DNA of 64,000 nt from the NCBI RefSeq assembly GCF_012927345.1, contig NZ_JABBGJ010000008.1, forward strand, positions 62,001 through 126,000, given 5' to 3'. The first letter of the stretch is position 1. Each line of letters starts with the position of its first letter. Below are positions 54,501 through 63,556 of this stretch, piece by piece. The translations under genes were made by a program, and so were the position numbers. Origin of the DNA: Paraburkholderia polaris (GTDB lineage: Bacteria; Pseudomonadota; Gammaproteobacteria; Burkholderiales; Burkholderiaceae). Under the pieces are notes generated by a model. The model searched no databases. It had not been told where the DNA came from and worked only from the letters and a program-made list of their open reading frames with translations.

Positions 54501-56639
54501 CTAACTCGCCACGCCCATCGCCGGATCGCTGACGCTGTCCTTACCGGTTTCGACACGGCCTGCAAAACGCCGCGAGTAACCCCCCGGTGCAGCAAGCGTG
54601 AAGTCGTACCAGCCACCCACCGCGCTCACCGACCAGTACGGTTCTACCTGCATCCCCGCGGGCACCGCGTAGGTCCACGGGCCATCGCTGCGATACGCGT
54701 TCGAGGTGACCGTCACGTTGGCCGTCGCGTTGCCCGAATTCATGATCGTCAGATAGACCGCGTTGTTGACGATGTCGTAGCAGACCCGCACTTCCGGATT
54801 CGGCCCGGTGACCACCGTCGCGACGCTGCCCTGGAACGAGCGATGAAAACCGTTCGGCCCGAGCACCCACAGGCTGTAGTTACCCTGGTCGTCGGCGAGC
54901 GCGGCCCACGAATCCGACAGTTCCTTGCCTGCTTCGACGGTGTAGCGGCGCGGCACCCGATCGAGATGCAACTGGTCGTACACATGAAACACGGCACCCG
55001 CCGTACCCGTGTTGCTGAAAATCAGCCAGATCAGGCCATCCTGCACATCGGCATTGGCGCTCACGTGCAGCAGGTACGGCAACGCGCGCGACGGCCGCGA
55101 CATCAGCGCCTGTTGCGGCATCTGCTGACTCGCCACCGGCGGCACGGGCACCGCGCCCAGGGCACTCTGCTGCGTGTTCTGCGCATCGGCCTGGGCTTTG
55201 GTTGGTGCCGGCAGCGCCGCAACCGGCGCGTCGTTCGGATTGCGGAAATTGAACGCCGACGTGAGATCGCCGCACACCGCGCGCCGCCACGGGCTGATAT
55301 TGGTCTCGGTCACGCCGAAACGCTGCTCCAGAAAACGCAGTACCGACGTATGGTCGAACACTTGCGAATTCACCCAGCCGCCGGTGCTCCACGGCGACAC
55401 GACGAACATCGGCACACGCGGCCCCGGTCCGAAGCATTGCCCGTCCGGCACCATCGGCGACGAATCGCCGGGAGGGTTCGGCTCCGTGAAGTACTCGTAC
55501 TGCGTGTTCACCGTGGATTTACCCGCGAACGTGCCGTCGATGTTTTTGCTCGGCGCGTCGGGCGGCGGCATGTGATCGAAGAAGCAATCGTTCTCGTCGT
55601 AATTGACGAACAGCACGGTCTTGCTCCACACGTCGGGGTTCGCAGTCAGCGTGTCGAGCAACAGTTGCAGGTAATAGCCGCCCTGCCCCGGGGTCGAAGC
55701 GCCCGGATGCTCACAGTACGCCTGCGGCGACACGATCCAGCTCACTTGTGGCATCTGTCCGGCAGCAATATCGTCTTTCAGCGCCTGCAGGAAGCCGCCA
55801 TCGGGCATCGTATTGCCGATGCCTTTGTACAGCGGCGCCACCGCTTCGAGCGACTGCGTGTAGGGCAACAGCGGCGAACCCGGCAGCGTCTCGTTAACCT
55901 TGCGGTAGGTCGCAAAACCGGCGAGCGAATTGTCCGTGTAGTTGTCCGGCATGTTCTGGTAGACCTTCCAGCTCACGCCCGCCGCCTGGAGACGCTCCGG
56001 GTAGGTGGTCCACTTGAGGCCGGTAGCCGAAGCGCCCAGGCCGTCCCAGCCGTCGTTGTTGACCACCGCATTGGCGCCGGCACTCGCGCCATTGGTGCCG
56101 GTCCACAGGAAGATCCGGTTCGAGTTGGTGCCGCCATGCAGCGAACAGTGATAGGCGTCGCAGATCGTGAAAGCATTCGCCAGCGCGACATGGAACGGCA
56201 GGTCGCCCTGCTTGAGATAGCCCATCGACACATCGCCCTTGGCTTTCGGCCACTGCGTCATGCGTCCGCTGTCCCACGCCTGATGCGCGTCGCTCCACGA
56301 ATGCGGGCCGCCGGCGAGCAGCGCGTTCCCTTTCGTGCTGTCGAGGTAGAACGGCAGCACGCTGCGGGTTCCGTCGTTTTGCTGGAACACCGTCGTGCCT
56401 CCAGGCTGCGGAATCGTGAACCGGTCGCTAAAGCCGCGCACGCCCGGCAGCGTGCCGAAGTAATGGTCGAACGAGCGGTTCTCCTGCATGAAGATGACGA
56501 CGTGCTGGACGTCGTTGATGGTGCCGGTGGTGTTGTTTGCGGGAATCGCAAGCGCGCGGCGGATGGCCGGCGGAAACAGGCTGAGCGCGGCAGCGCCCGC
56601 GGCGCTGCGCAGGAAGGTACGGCGGTCCAGTGAGGTCAT
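54501..56639 (-). CDS. TAT-exported phosphocholine-specific phospholipase C
   Basis: This 712-residue non-haemolytic-type phospholipase C of the AcpA/PLC (PlcN) family opens with a twin-arginine signal (LDRRTFLRSAAGAAALSLFP). The catalytic core carries HVVIFMQENRSFDHYFGTLPG with the nucleophile region, LFVNYDENDCFFDHMPPP and PMFVVSPWSTGGWVN. Two C-terminal DUF756 repeats (about 540-620 and 630-695) are visible. It hydrolyses phosphatidylcholine or similar lipids to release phosphocholine, usually under phosphate limitation. It is the last gene of the run and ends at a strong terminator. Confidence 0.92.
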   Translation of the reverse strand: MTSLDRRTFLRSAAGAAALSLFPPAIRRALAIPANNTTGTINDVQHVVIFMQENRSFDHYFGTLPGVRGFSDRFTIPQPGGTTVFQQNDGTRSVLPFYLDSTKGNALLAGGPHSWSDAHQAWDSGRMTQWPKAKGDVSMGYLKQGDLPFHVALANAFTICDAYHCSLHGGTNSNRIFLWTGTNGASAGANAVVNNDGWDGLGASATGLKWTTYPERLQAAGVSWKVYQNMPDNYTDNSLAGFATYRKVNETLPGSPLLPYTQSLEAVAPLYKGIGNTMPDGGFLQALKDDIAAGQMPQVSWIVSPQAYCEHPGASTPGQGGYYLQLLLDTLTANPDVWSKTVLFVNYDENDCFFDHMPPPDAPSKNIDGTFAGKSTVNTQYEYFTEPNPPGDSSPMVPDGQCFGPGPRVPMFVVSPWSTGGWVNSQVFDHTSVLRFLEQRFGVTETNISPWRRAVCGDLTSAFNFRNPNDAPVAALPAPTKAQADAQNTQQSALGAVPVPPVASQQMPQQALMSRPSRALPYLLHVSANADVQDGLIWLIFSNTGTAGAVFHVYDQLHLDRVPRRYTVEAGKELSDSWAALADDQGNYSLWVLGPNGFHRSFQGSVATVVTGPNPEVRVCYDIVNNAVYLTIMNSGNATANVTVTSNAYRSDGPWTYAVPAGMQVEPYWSVSAVGGWYDFTLAAPGGYSRRFAGRVETGKDSVSDPAMGVAS

Positions 56640-56739
56640 GTTTGGCGTGTTGGGGTCGTCAGAATCTGTGCGCCTCGCCGGCCCGTCTCAGCCGATGGCT
56701 CGACGGACAGGCGGCAAAGCGCACTCGGCAAACAGCACG

Positions 56740-57093
56740 TCAGGGCGCGCAGACGAGTTGCGTGTTCTGCAACGGCTGCGCGGCGCTTGCACCCAGGGCG
56801 GCGCACGCACCGGAAGCAGGCGCGGCGACGATCGGCACCGGCGCGCTTGCGCCACCCGCGCCGGCCGCCGCGTTATTCGCGGCGGTGGCAGGGCCGGCTG
56901 CGCCATTGCTGGTGCTGCTGCTCAAACCGTCGCCGCAGCCGGCCACCGATACGGACAGCGCACACAAGGCCGCGGCCGTCAGCAGGCCACGCATATGCCA
57001 CAGCCCGCAGCGGGTGTGCGCCTGATGCGCCTCACGCGTCGCGCAGGCCTCATTCGTCTCGGGCGCTTTCGAAAAGGAAGCCGTCGGGTTCAT
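56740..57093 (-). CDS. Small Ala-rich lipoprotein
   Basis: This 117-residue protein has a lipobox VAGC (SVSVAGCGDG) at about residue 53, preceded by a hydrophobic signal (LLTAAALCALSVSVAG). The annotated start at 57093 has GGAG upstream but leaves a 33-residue polar stretch before the signal; an internal ATG at 56994 gives a more usual lipoprotein signal. The mature part is Ala/Gly/Ser-rich with a Cys pair (GACAALG and QLVCAP). It lies 13 bp downstream of the phosphatase-like gene and 100 bp upstream of the phospholipase gene on the same strand, so it is probably in their operon. Confidence 0.65.
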   Translation of the reverse strand: MNPTASFSKAPETNEACATREAHQAHTRCGLWHMRGLLTAAALCALSVSVAGCGDGLSSSTSNGAAGPATAANNAAAGAGGASAPVPIVAAPASGACAALGASAAQPLQNTQLVCAP

Positions 57094-57106
57094 TGCAGGA
57101 CTCCGT

Positions 57107-59215
57107 TCAGTGGGTGAGGGTGGACAGCGGCTGGCCCGAACCGAAGATCGACTGCAGCTCGGTTTCGGTGACGACGCGGGTCCACAGCGCGAGATCGCTA
57201 AACGCCTGCACGTCCGGCGGCGTCGCCGCGCACTTGCCGACGGTGTACGGCGGCGTATCGTTACAGGCGTTCATGTAGTACTTGCCGGTGCCGTCTTCGT
57301 TCAGGCCGAACACGCCGAGGCCAGGCAGCTTGGCGATGTTGACGCTCAGCGTCTGGCTCAGCACCTTCTCCTCGCCGAGCACCGGATCGAAGACGTAGGC
57401 ATTGATCTTCTTCGCGGCGGTGTCGATGGTCAGCGCGAGATAAGTCCACTTGTTGGCGCTGACGTTCAGGCCGTTGATGTCGTTGCGCGTGCTGCCGTCG
57501 CCGAGATTGAAGCGGACATTGCAGCTCGTACCCGAACCAGGGAACAGGCCGATCGCGATGCCGGCATTGCCACCCGAGTAGTAGTTCTTGTTCGAGAACA
57601 CCGGCGTGCCGTTGCCCGTGAGATTCGCGCACGAGGTGTAGAACCAGAAGCCGATCGTGAATTGCGCGTGAGTCGTGACGTCGTTGGTCTGCGTGAGCTT
57701 GTAGCCATCGAAGCCGTTGCTGTCGACCGTATGCGTGTCGATCTGCAAGCCCTTGCCGCCGAACGGATCGGCAACCAGCGAGCCACCGTCGGCGTCCGCG
57801 GCCCACGGCGCCATCGTGCTGGCGCTCAGGCGGTCGACAGGCGGCAGCGCACCGAACGGGTAGTAGCTGGAGAGACCGTTGGTCAGCGTGGTCGCGAGCG
57901 GCGGCGGCGGAGGTGGCGGCGGCGGAGGTTGCACGTACACGACCTGGGTGATCGTCGCGAGCGGCGCGCTGCCGGCCACCACCGTGTAGTTGAACGGGTA
58001 GACACCGGTAGCCGTCAGGCCGAGCTGACTGTCGGTATAGGTCGCAGTGCCCGCCGGCAGGCTCGCGATCAAGGTGCCGTTACGCAGCACACTGATCGCG
58101 CCGGTAGCGGGCGCAGTCCACGTGAGGACGAGGCTGGCGTTATCGCTGCCGGTGGTGCCGAGCAGTTGCAACACGGGCGTGGCGCCGATGAACTGGCCGC
58201 CGTCGAGCGCATAGGTCGTGGGATCCGGCAGCACGCCCTTATAGGCGAGCAGCGTCGGCGTGATGTCGGCGATGCTGGCGCGCGTGTAAAGCGCGGCCAT
58301 CGTAGTCGGTGCGGTGGTGTTGCCGAGGCGCGCATTCGGCGCCTGGTTCAGGGCGATGAAGCTGGTCGATTCAGACGGCAGCGGCAAGCCGTCGGTGCCG
58401 CCTGCCGCGTTCAGACCGTGACTGCTGGTCACGACGATCAGCCAGTTCTCGTTGCTGCGTTTCGCGGTTTCGGCGACGAGCGTGCCGAGCGCGGCATCCA
58501 GTTGCGTCAACGTGCTCGTGTAGTTCGTCGACGACAACCCGTCGTTGAGCGCGGCGTCTTGCGCGGAGTGATATTGCGCGAACACCAGCGAGTAGCCGTT
58601 GTCGATCAGACTCACGCCGTTCTGCGTGACGCAGGTGTCGACCGAGGCGCAGTTCACCAGCGCGTCGAGATTGCCGGCATTCTGATCCGGTGTCAGCAAG
58701 GCCGCGAGACCGCTCGAATCGACGGCCGCACCCACCGTGCCGGCGCCCGCGCTCTTGAGCATCTGGAACACAGTGCTGCTGTGCGACGCCTGATTGGGGG
58801 CGTCGGAATTGATCTGGTGACGGTCGGCCCACGTGCCGGTCAGCACCGTCGCCCAACCCGGCGTATCGAGATTCGGTTGCTGCGACAGCGTGCCGTTGAC
58901 ACCGCCGCTGTACGCGGGCGCCACGGTCAGCTTCGCCAGATTGGGCAGCTTGCCGCCGGCAATACCCGCGCTCAACGCGCTATACGTCACGCCGTCGAGT
59001 TCGACCAGCAGCATCTTTTTGACCGCCGGTGCGCCGGACGTAGCCGGCGTGCTGGCCGGCGTACCCGAGCCGACTTGTGTATTGCCCGCGCTGTTGCCTG
59101 AATTGCTGTCGCCGGTCTGCGATACGCCGCCGCAGCCACTCAGCGCAGCCGTTGCGCCCAGCGCGCCGAGCAGCGCCAAGCCGCATGCGAATTGCACGAC
59201 GGTGTGCCGTCTCAT
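57107..59215 (-). CDS. Alkaline-phosphatase-superfamily lipoprotein with LamG-like C-terminal domain
   Basis: This 702-residue protein has a lipoprotein signal (TAALSGCGG, Cys near residue 28) and a type I phosphodiesterase/phosphatase domain (about 65-360: KMLLVELDGVTYSALSAG, TPGWATVLTGTWADRH with the catalytic Thr, SSHGLNAAGGTDG). A beta-sandwich module, a run of ten prolines (about residue 430-440) and a LamG/concanavalin-type domain (about 450-700: HAQFTIGFWFYTSC, NKWTYLALTIDTA) follow. It probably removes phosphate or phosphodiester groups from extracellular substrates and the LamG part binds glycans or surfaces. It leads the run with the lipoprotein and PLC. Confidence 0.85.
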   Translation of the reverse strand: MRRHTVVQFACGLALLGALGATAALSGCGGVSQTGDSNSGNSAGNTQVGSGTPASTPATSGAPAVKKMLLVELDGVTYSALSAGIAGGKLPNLAKLTVAPAYSGGVNGTLSQQPNLDTPGWATVLTGTWADRHQINSDAPNQASHSSTVFQMLKSAGAGTVGAAVDSSGLAALLTPDQNAGNLDALVNCASVDTCVTQNGVSLIDNGYSLVFAQYHSAQDAALNDGLSSTNYTSTLTQLDAALGTLVAETAKRSNENWLIVVTSSHGLNAAGGTDGLPLPSESTSFIALNQAPNARLGNTTAPTTMAALYTRASIADITPTLLAYKGVLPDPTTYALDGGQFIGATPVLQLLGTTGSDNASLVLTWTAPATGAISVLRNGTLIASLPAGTATYTDSQLGLTATGVYPFNYTVVAGSAPLATITQVVYVQPPPPPPPPPPLATTLTNGLSSYYPFGALPPVDRLSASTMAPWAADADGGSLVADPFGGKGLQIDTHTVDSNGFDGYKLTQTNDVTTHAQFTIGFWFYTSCANLTGNGTPVFSNKNYYSGGNAGIAIGLFPGSGTSCNVRFNLGDGSTRNDINGLNVSANKWTYLALTIDTAAKKINAYVFDPVLGEEKVLSQTLSVNIAKLPGLGVFGLNEDGTGKYYMNACNDTPPYTVGKCAATPPDVQAFSDLALWTRVVTETELQSIFGSGQPLSTLTH

Positions 59216-59328
59216 GTTTGTCCCCTCTCGATGCCGATATGCGCCGGACCATCCGGCGAGTCGTTGCAACGATAGGGACCACGGACGACGCGGCTATGTC
59301 GTTCTGCGCAAACTGACCGATACCGGCA

Positions 59329-60213
59329 TCAGCATTCTTTTGGAGACCGCTGCGCGAGCGCGTCGACGTTGGCGATGAAGGCGGTGATGAGACGCGAGCC
59401 GGCCCGCGCCTCGAGGTAATACAGATACTCCTGGAGGATCGGCGCGTCGGTGTCCAGGGGCAGTTGTCGCAGATCGGGATGCGCCGGCGCCTCACCGAGC
59501 GGCATCAGCGTGCAGCCCATGTTGTGGCGGATCGCTTCGTAGATCGCCTCACGGCTGCCGATTTCGATCAGCATTCTCGGTGCAACGCCAATGCGCTTGA
59601 GCGCGGTCTCGGTGGCCTCGCGGGTACGCGAGCCGGGCTCGCGCAGCAGAAGCGTATGCGCGGCGACGTCGGCGAGCCTGACCACTTCCTGCGCGGCCAG
59701 CGGATGCCTGCAATGCGCGACGACGACGAGCGGATCGTCGGCAATCGTACGGCGTGCGAGGCGTGGGTCGTCGACCCGTTGCGATGACACCGCGAGATCG
59801 ACACGAAAGTCGAGCAGCGCATCGAGGATCTGCTGCGAATTGCCGATCTCGACACAGATCTTGACGGCCTGATACTGCCGATGAAACGCCGCGATGGTCG
59901 GCAGAATGTAATAAGGCCCGGTCGCGCCGACCCGCAGATTGCCGGTGGCCAGTTCGCGTTCGTTGCGCAGCGTGAAGTCGATATCGCTTTCGGTTTGCTG
60001 CATGCGATCGATCAGCGGCATCAACGCGGCGCCGGCGTCAGTCAGGTCGAAACGGCTGCCGCGCCGATGGAACAGCTCGACGCCATACTGCTTTTCCAGT
60101 TGCTGGATGCGCGCCGTGATGGTCGGCTGACTGACTTCGAGGCGCTTCGCGGCGGCGGTGACACTGCCCTGCCGGACGGTTTCATAAAAGGCGACCAGAA
60201 GCGTTGCGAGCAT
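59329..60213 (-). CDS. LysR-family transcriptional regulator
   Basis: This 294-residue regulator has an N-terminal winged HTH (VRQGSVTAAAKRLEVSQPTI) and a LysR effector domain (about 90-290). It resembles the regulators that accompany 2-aminoethylphosphonate catabolism, but I cannot confirm that. It is upstream of and in the same direction as the phosphatase/PLC genes with a 113-bp gap, so it may control them. A perfect inverted repeat lies 34 bp upstream of its start. Confidence 0.88.
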   Translation of the reverse strand: MLATLLVAFYETVRQGSVTAAAKRLEVSQPTITARIQQLEKQYGVELFHRRGSRFDLTDAGAALMPLIDRMQQTESDIDFTLRNERELATGNLRVGATGPYYILPTIAAFHRQYQAVKICVEIGNSQQILDALLDFRVDLAVSSQRVDDPRLARRTIADDPLVVVAHCRHPLAAQEVVRLADVAAHTLLLREPGSRTREATETALKRIGVAPRMLIEIGSREAIYEAIRHNMGCTLMPLGEAPAHPDLRQLPLDTDAPILQEYLYYLEARAGSRLITAFIANVDALAQRSPKEC

Positions 60214-60246
60214 GGAAGGCCAAAGGCAAAACTTCCAATTTATTAC

Positions 60247-60269
60247 CGTAACGTGGCAATTTCGTTACG
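60247..60269. promoter_or_regulatory. Inverted repeat upstream of the LysR gene
   Basis: CGTAACG, 9-bp spacer, CGTTACG: perfect 7-bp arms. Spacing and position fit a LysR autoregulatory site; inferred. Confidence 0.45.
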
Positions 60270-60335
60270 AACAGCTTTTGATTTTGTAATGCGTTGCAAG
60301 CGCCGCTGCGTAGATGCGACGCCATACGCGTGACG

Positions 60336-60779
60336 TCAACGGTCCACGAGGCGGCTGAGATTGCCGCGCACCCGTTGCAGCAGCGCGATGAGTTGCTTCG
60401 CTTCTTCGTCGCTGAAACCGTTCAGCGCTTCCAACGCGACTTCATCGCCCACTTTACGGGCCTTGCCGAGCGTTCGCTCGGCCTTCGGCGTCATCCGCAC
60501 CTGGCGCTCACGGCGATCCTCTGGATTGGCCGTGCGCTCGATCCAGCCGCCCTCTTCCATGCGGTCCAGCAGGCGTCCCGCCGAAATCGGCGCGACTTCG
60601 AGCAGATCCGCGAGCCGCGCCTGATTGACGTCGCCGTAATGGGCGAGGTTGGCCAGCACGCGGCATTGCGCGCGCGTCAAATCGACTGATGATTTCGCGA
60701 GATCGTCGAAACGCTTGCCTGTCAGGCGGCCGACGTCGGAAATCAGAAAGCCGAAGCGTTCTTCGAGTTGGGTGGTCAT
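60336..60779 (-). CDS. MarR-family regulator
   Basis: This 147-residue winged-helix repressor has the core QARLADLLEVAPISAGRLLDRM and the wing PEDRRERQVRMT. Starts at 60779 (ATG) or 60818 (TTG) are possible; a TATAAT just upstream of 60779 would make the first leaderless, so the longer 160-residue form remains possible. It is divergent from an EmrB-type exporter, across a 26-bp near-perfect palindrome, the classical layout of an EmrR/MarR-controlled pump. Confidence 0.88.
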   Translation of the reverse strand: MTTQLEERFGFLISDVGRLTGKRFDDLAKSSVDLTRAQCRVLANLAHYGDVNQARLADLLEVAPISAGRLLDRMEEGGWIERTANPEDRRERQVRMTPKAERTLGKARKVGDEVALEALNGFSDEEAKQLIALLQRVRGNLSRLVDR

Positions 60780-60873
60780 GCGCGGATTATACGAAAGGCT
60801 TTTGTTTGTCATCGTCAAAACGGGTGCAATTCAGGCACCGCATAATTCCTGGTGGGCGCATGCGCTTGCAGCC

Positions 60874-60899
60874 GATATACTAAGCATGCTTACTATATC
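60874..60899. promoter_or_regulatory. 26-bp near-perfect palindrome, likely MarR operator
   Basis: The core TAAGCATGCTTA (60881-60892) is perfectly palindromic; flanks GATATAC and CTATATC extend it to 26 bp with one mismatched pair. It starts 95 bp beyond the MarR ATG and ends 18 bp before the exporter start, so binding would block the exporter promoter. Confidence 0.65.
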
Positions 60900-60916
60900 G
60901 AAGATCCCGCTCCCTC

Positions 60917-62455
60917 ATGTCCTCCGACTCCTCGCCGACGAGCGCCGCCGCGCCGCTCAACCGGCCGATGATCACCGTCTCGATCATGCTCGCGACGTTG
61001 ATCCAGACGCTTGACAGCACCATCGCCAACGTCGCGCTGCCGCACATGCAGGGCACGCTGTCGGCGTCGCAGGACGAGATCACGTGGGTGCTGACCTCGT
61101 ATATCGTCGCGGCCGCGATCGCCACGCCCCTGACCGGCTGGTTATCCGACCGGCTGAGCGTCAAGCGGCTGCTGATCTTCTCGATCGGCGGTTTCACGGT
61201 GGCCTCGGCGCTGTGCGGGTTGTCGGAAACGCTGACGCAGATCGTCGCGTCGCGTTTGCTGCAGGGGATTTTCGGGGCCTCGCTGGTGCCGCTGTCGCAG
61301 TCGATCCTGCTCGACATCAATCCGCGCGAAAAGCAGGGCCAGGCGATGGCGGTGTGGGGCATGGGCGTGATGGTCGGACCGATTCTCGGGCCGACGCTCG
61401 GTGGCTGGCTCACCGATAGCTACAACTGGCGCTGGGTGTTTTTCATCAACGTGCCGATCGGCGCGTTTGCGCTGTTCGGCGTGGCAACCTTCCTGCCTGC
61501 GCGTGAACCAAAGCACGACGCAAAATTCGACGCATTCGGCTTTGCCACCCTGGGTCTCGCCATCGGCGCGTTCCAGGCGATGCTCGATCGCGGCGAACAG
61601 CTCGACTGGTTCGGCTCACATGAGATCGTTATCGAGGCGCTGATCGCGGCGATCAGCTTCGCGTTCTTCCTCGTGCATACGGCGACGGTCGGCAAGAAAT
61701 CATTCTTCAAGTACGAGTTGCTGAAGGACCCGAACTTCGCCACCGGCACGTTCTTCATCTTCGTGATCGGCGCTGTGATGTATGCGACGCGCGCGCTGTT
61801 GCCGCCGATGCTGCAGAACCTGATGAACTATCCGGTCGCGACCACGGGTCTCGTCACGGCGCCGAGCGGCGCGGGGACCATGGTCGCGATGCTGTTCGCC
61901 GGGCGGCTATTGAAGCGGGTCGATGCGCGGCTGTTGCTGCTCACCGGCTTCCTGATCTCAGCGTTCGCGCTGTGGCAGATGATGCATTACACGATCGTGC
62001 TGTCGGAGTCGAACATCGTCTGGCCCGGCGTGATCCAGGGCTTCGGCCTGGGTCTCGTGTTTGTGCCATTGAGCGCGCTGACCTTCTCTACGCTAACGCC
62101 CGAACTGCGCGCGGACGGCACCGCGACGTACAGCCTGATGCGCAATATCGGTAGCAGTATTGGCATTTCGATCGTGCAGACGCTGATAACGCGCAACACC
62201 CAGGTCTCGCATGCCGACCTCGCGGCGAATATCACGCCCTTCAATCCGGCGATCCAGCCGATGCTCAACAGCGGATCAAATTACGACCTGGCGGCGCTGA
62301 ACGCGTCGATTACGCAGCAGGCGTCGATGATCGCGTATCTGAATGACTTCAAGCTGATGTTCGTGGCCACGTTGCTGGTTATTCCGCTGCTGCTGTTGAT
62401 CCGCCCAGCGCGCCAGGCGCCGGATGCATCAGTGGCGCATGCCGCGATGGATTGA
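60917..62455 (+). CDS. EmrB/QacA (DHA2) family drug exporter
   Basis: This 512-residue, 14-helix MFS exporter belongs to the DHA2 family. Motif A-like GWLSDRLSVKRLLIFS, the motif LQGIFGASLVPLSQSILLD and motif C-like GPTLGGWLTDSYNWRWVF are clear. TLIQTLDSTIANVALPHMQG is typical of EmrB. An EmrA-type adaptor and an outer-membrane partner are not in the window on either side. The divergent MarR protein is its probable repressor. Confidence 0.9.
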   Translation: MSSDSSPTSAAAPLNRPMITVSIMLATLIQTLDSTIANVALPHMQGTLSASQDEITWVLTSYIVAAAIATPLTGWLSDRLSVKRLLIFSIGGFTVASALCGLSETLTQIVASRLLQGIFGASLVPLSQSILLDINPREKQGQAMAVWGMGVMVGPILGPTLGGWLTDSYNWRWVFFINVPIGAFALFGVATFLPAREPKHDAKFDAFGFATLGLAIGAFQAMLDRGEQLDWFGSHEIVIEALIAAISFAFFLVHTATVGKKSFFKYELLKDPNFATGTFFIFVIGAVMYATRALLPPMLQNLMNYPVATTGLVTAPSGAGTMVAMLFAGRLLKRVDARLLLLTGFLISAFALWQMMHYTIVLSESNIVWPGVIQGFGLGLVFVPLSALTFSTLTPELRADGTATYSLMRNIGSSIGISIVQTLITRNTQVSHADLAANITPFNPAIQPMLNSGSNYDLAALNASITQQASMIAYLNDFKLMFVATLLVIPLLLLIRPARQAPDASVAHAAMD

Positions 62456-62502
62456 GCACGAGGATGAAGTCAAGCGGGAGCGGCGGCGCACTCGCGTCAC
62501 GC

Positions 62503-63222
62503 TCACCCTTCGATTCTTCCGCGCGTCACCCCCAGCAACCCCGCCATCGCCTCTCGCGCCGCCGCGGCGTCACGGTCGCGGATCGCTTCGAACACCGCCG
62601 AATGTTCCGCGAGCGACGCATTGAACACGTCCGCGCGTTTAGCATTCAGGCGTAACTGCGCTTCCAACGTTCGCTCGATCAGCGTGCCGAGCGGAATCAG
62701 CAATTCGTTACTGCACGCCGTCAGCACGCTCAGATGAAACTGCAGATCGGCGCGCACCCATTCGTCGACGGTACGTGCCCCGACCATCGACGCATGCGCT
62801 GCCGCCAGGGCTTTGAAGGTGTCGTCCGTGTGCGAGGCCGCCGCCAGACCCGCCGCGTACGGCTCGATCATCTCGCGCATTTCCTGCAACTTGAGTGCGA
62901 AGGCCATTGGCTCGGCAACGCGCGAGTACCAGTCGAGCACATCGACATCGAGCAGATTCCACGCGTGTTTCGGCCGTACCCGTGTGCCCACCCGCGGACG
63001 CGATTCGATCAGTCCTTTCGACGTCAATGTACGCAGCGCCTCGCGCAACACCGTCCGGCTCACGCCGAAGGTGTCCATCAACTCCGCCTCGCGCGGCAGG
63101 ATCGAGTCGGGCGCGTAGTCGCCGCGCAGAATCGCGGTCGCCAGCAGATGGGCGACGCGCCCATGCAGATCGTGCTGAATAGCTTTCTCCCAGCAGCCTT
63201 GGGCTGCTATTGATATCGTCAC
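62503..63222 (-). CDS. FadR-subfamily GntR regulator (DgoR-like)
   Basis: This 239-residue repressor has a GntR winged HTH (LPREAELMDTFGVSRTVLRE) and a FCD effector domain (about 95-225), whose metal-binding residues include Asp and His in ADLQFHLSVL. It is divergent from a D-galactonate dehydratase gene and resembles DgoR, which responds to D-galactonate. A perfect 18-bp palindrome lies between them. The start at 63222 is the first good ATG. Confidence 0.88.
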   Translation of the reverse strand: MTISIAAQGCWEKAIQHDLHGRVAHLLATAILRGDYAPDSILPREAELMDTFGVSRTVLREALRTLTSKGLIESRPRVGTRVRPKHAWNLLDVDVLDWYSRVAEPMAFALKLQEMREMIEPYAAGLAAASHTDDTFKALAAAHASMVGARTVDEWVRADLQFHLSVLTACSNELLIPLGTLIERTLEAQLRLNAKRADVFNASLAEHSAVFEAIRDRDAAAAREAMAGLLGVTRGRIEG

Positions 63223-63401
63223 TGAATCCGGAACGATCGCGATTATCCGGCATCCCGACGTGCCAACCTATGGCTTCGCCGCCGTTCCGGCGTGGGTCAT
63301 GCTCGGCCCGCGCTCGTCCGCGGCCTCGCCGGCGCATGGAGAGTATCCAGCCGCCCCGGCCAACTTCCCGGCCAGCATCCGAGCAACATTCCGACCGACA
63401 T

Positions 63402-63437
63402 CCCGACCAACAGCCCGACCAACAGCCCGACCAACAG
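63402..63437. repeat. Three tandem copies of a 12-bp unit
   Basis: CCCGACCAACAG is repeated exactly three times, with a degenerate copy (CCGACCGACATC) immediately before. It lies just upstream of the presumed operator. Confidence 0.85.
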
Positions 63438-63457
63438 CCAGCCAATATTTGGCCAAT

Positions 63458-63475
63458 AGTACTATTAATAGTACT
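63458..63475. promoter_or_regulatory. Perfect 18-bp palindrome, likely GntR operator
   Basis: AGTACTATTAATAGTACT is its own reverse complement. It lies 82 bp upstream of the dgoD start and 236 bp from the regulator start. The AT-rich, fully symmetric form fits a FadR-type dimer site. Confidence 0.65.
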
Positions 63476-63556
63476 TAAACGCGCTTTTGTTGTAGCATGT
63501 GAATCCTCAAAATTGCCCGCACACGCAGGCACCCAGGCCGCAAGGAGACGCACACC

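Larger units (their letters stand above)
63223..63556. other. Divergent control region of the galactonate genes
   Basis: This 334-bp gap holds three exact 12-bp tandem copies (63402-63437) with degenerate copies upstream, then an 18-bp palindrome next to dgoD. No gene is supported. Confidence 0.5.

Noticed and set aside
63402..63437. CRISPR-like tandem repeat
   Set aside because: Directly abutting 12-bp copies with no spacers, no cas genes; not a CRISPR.
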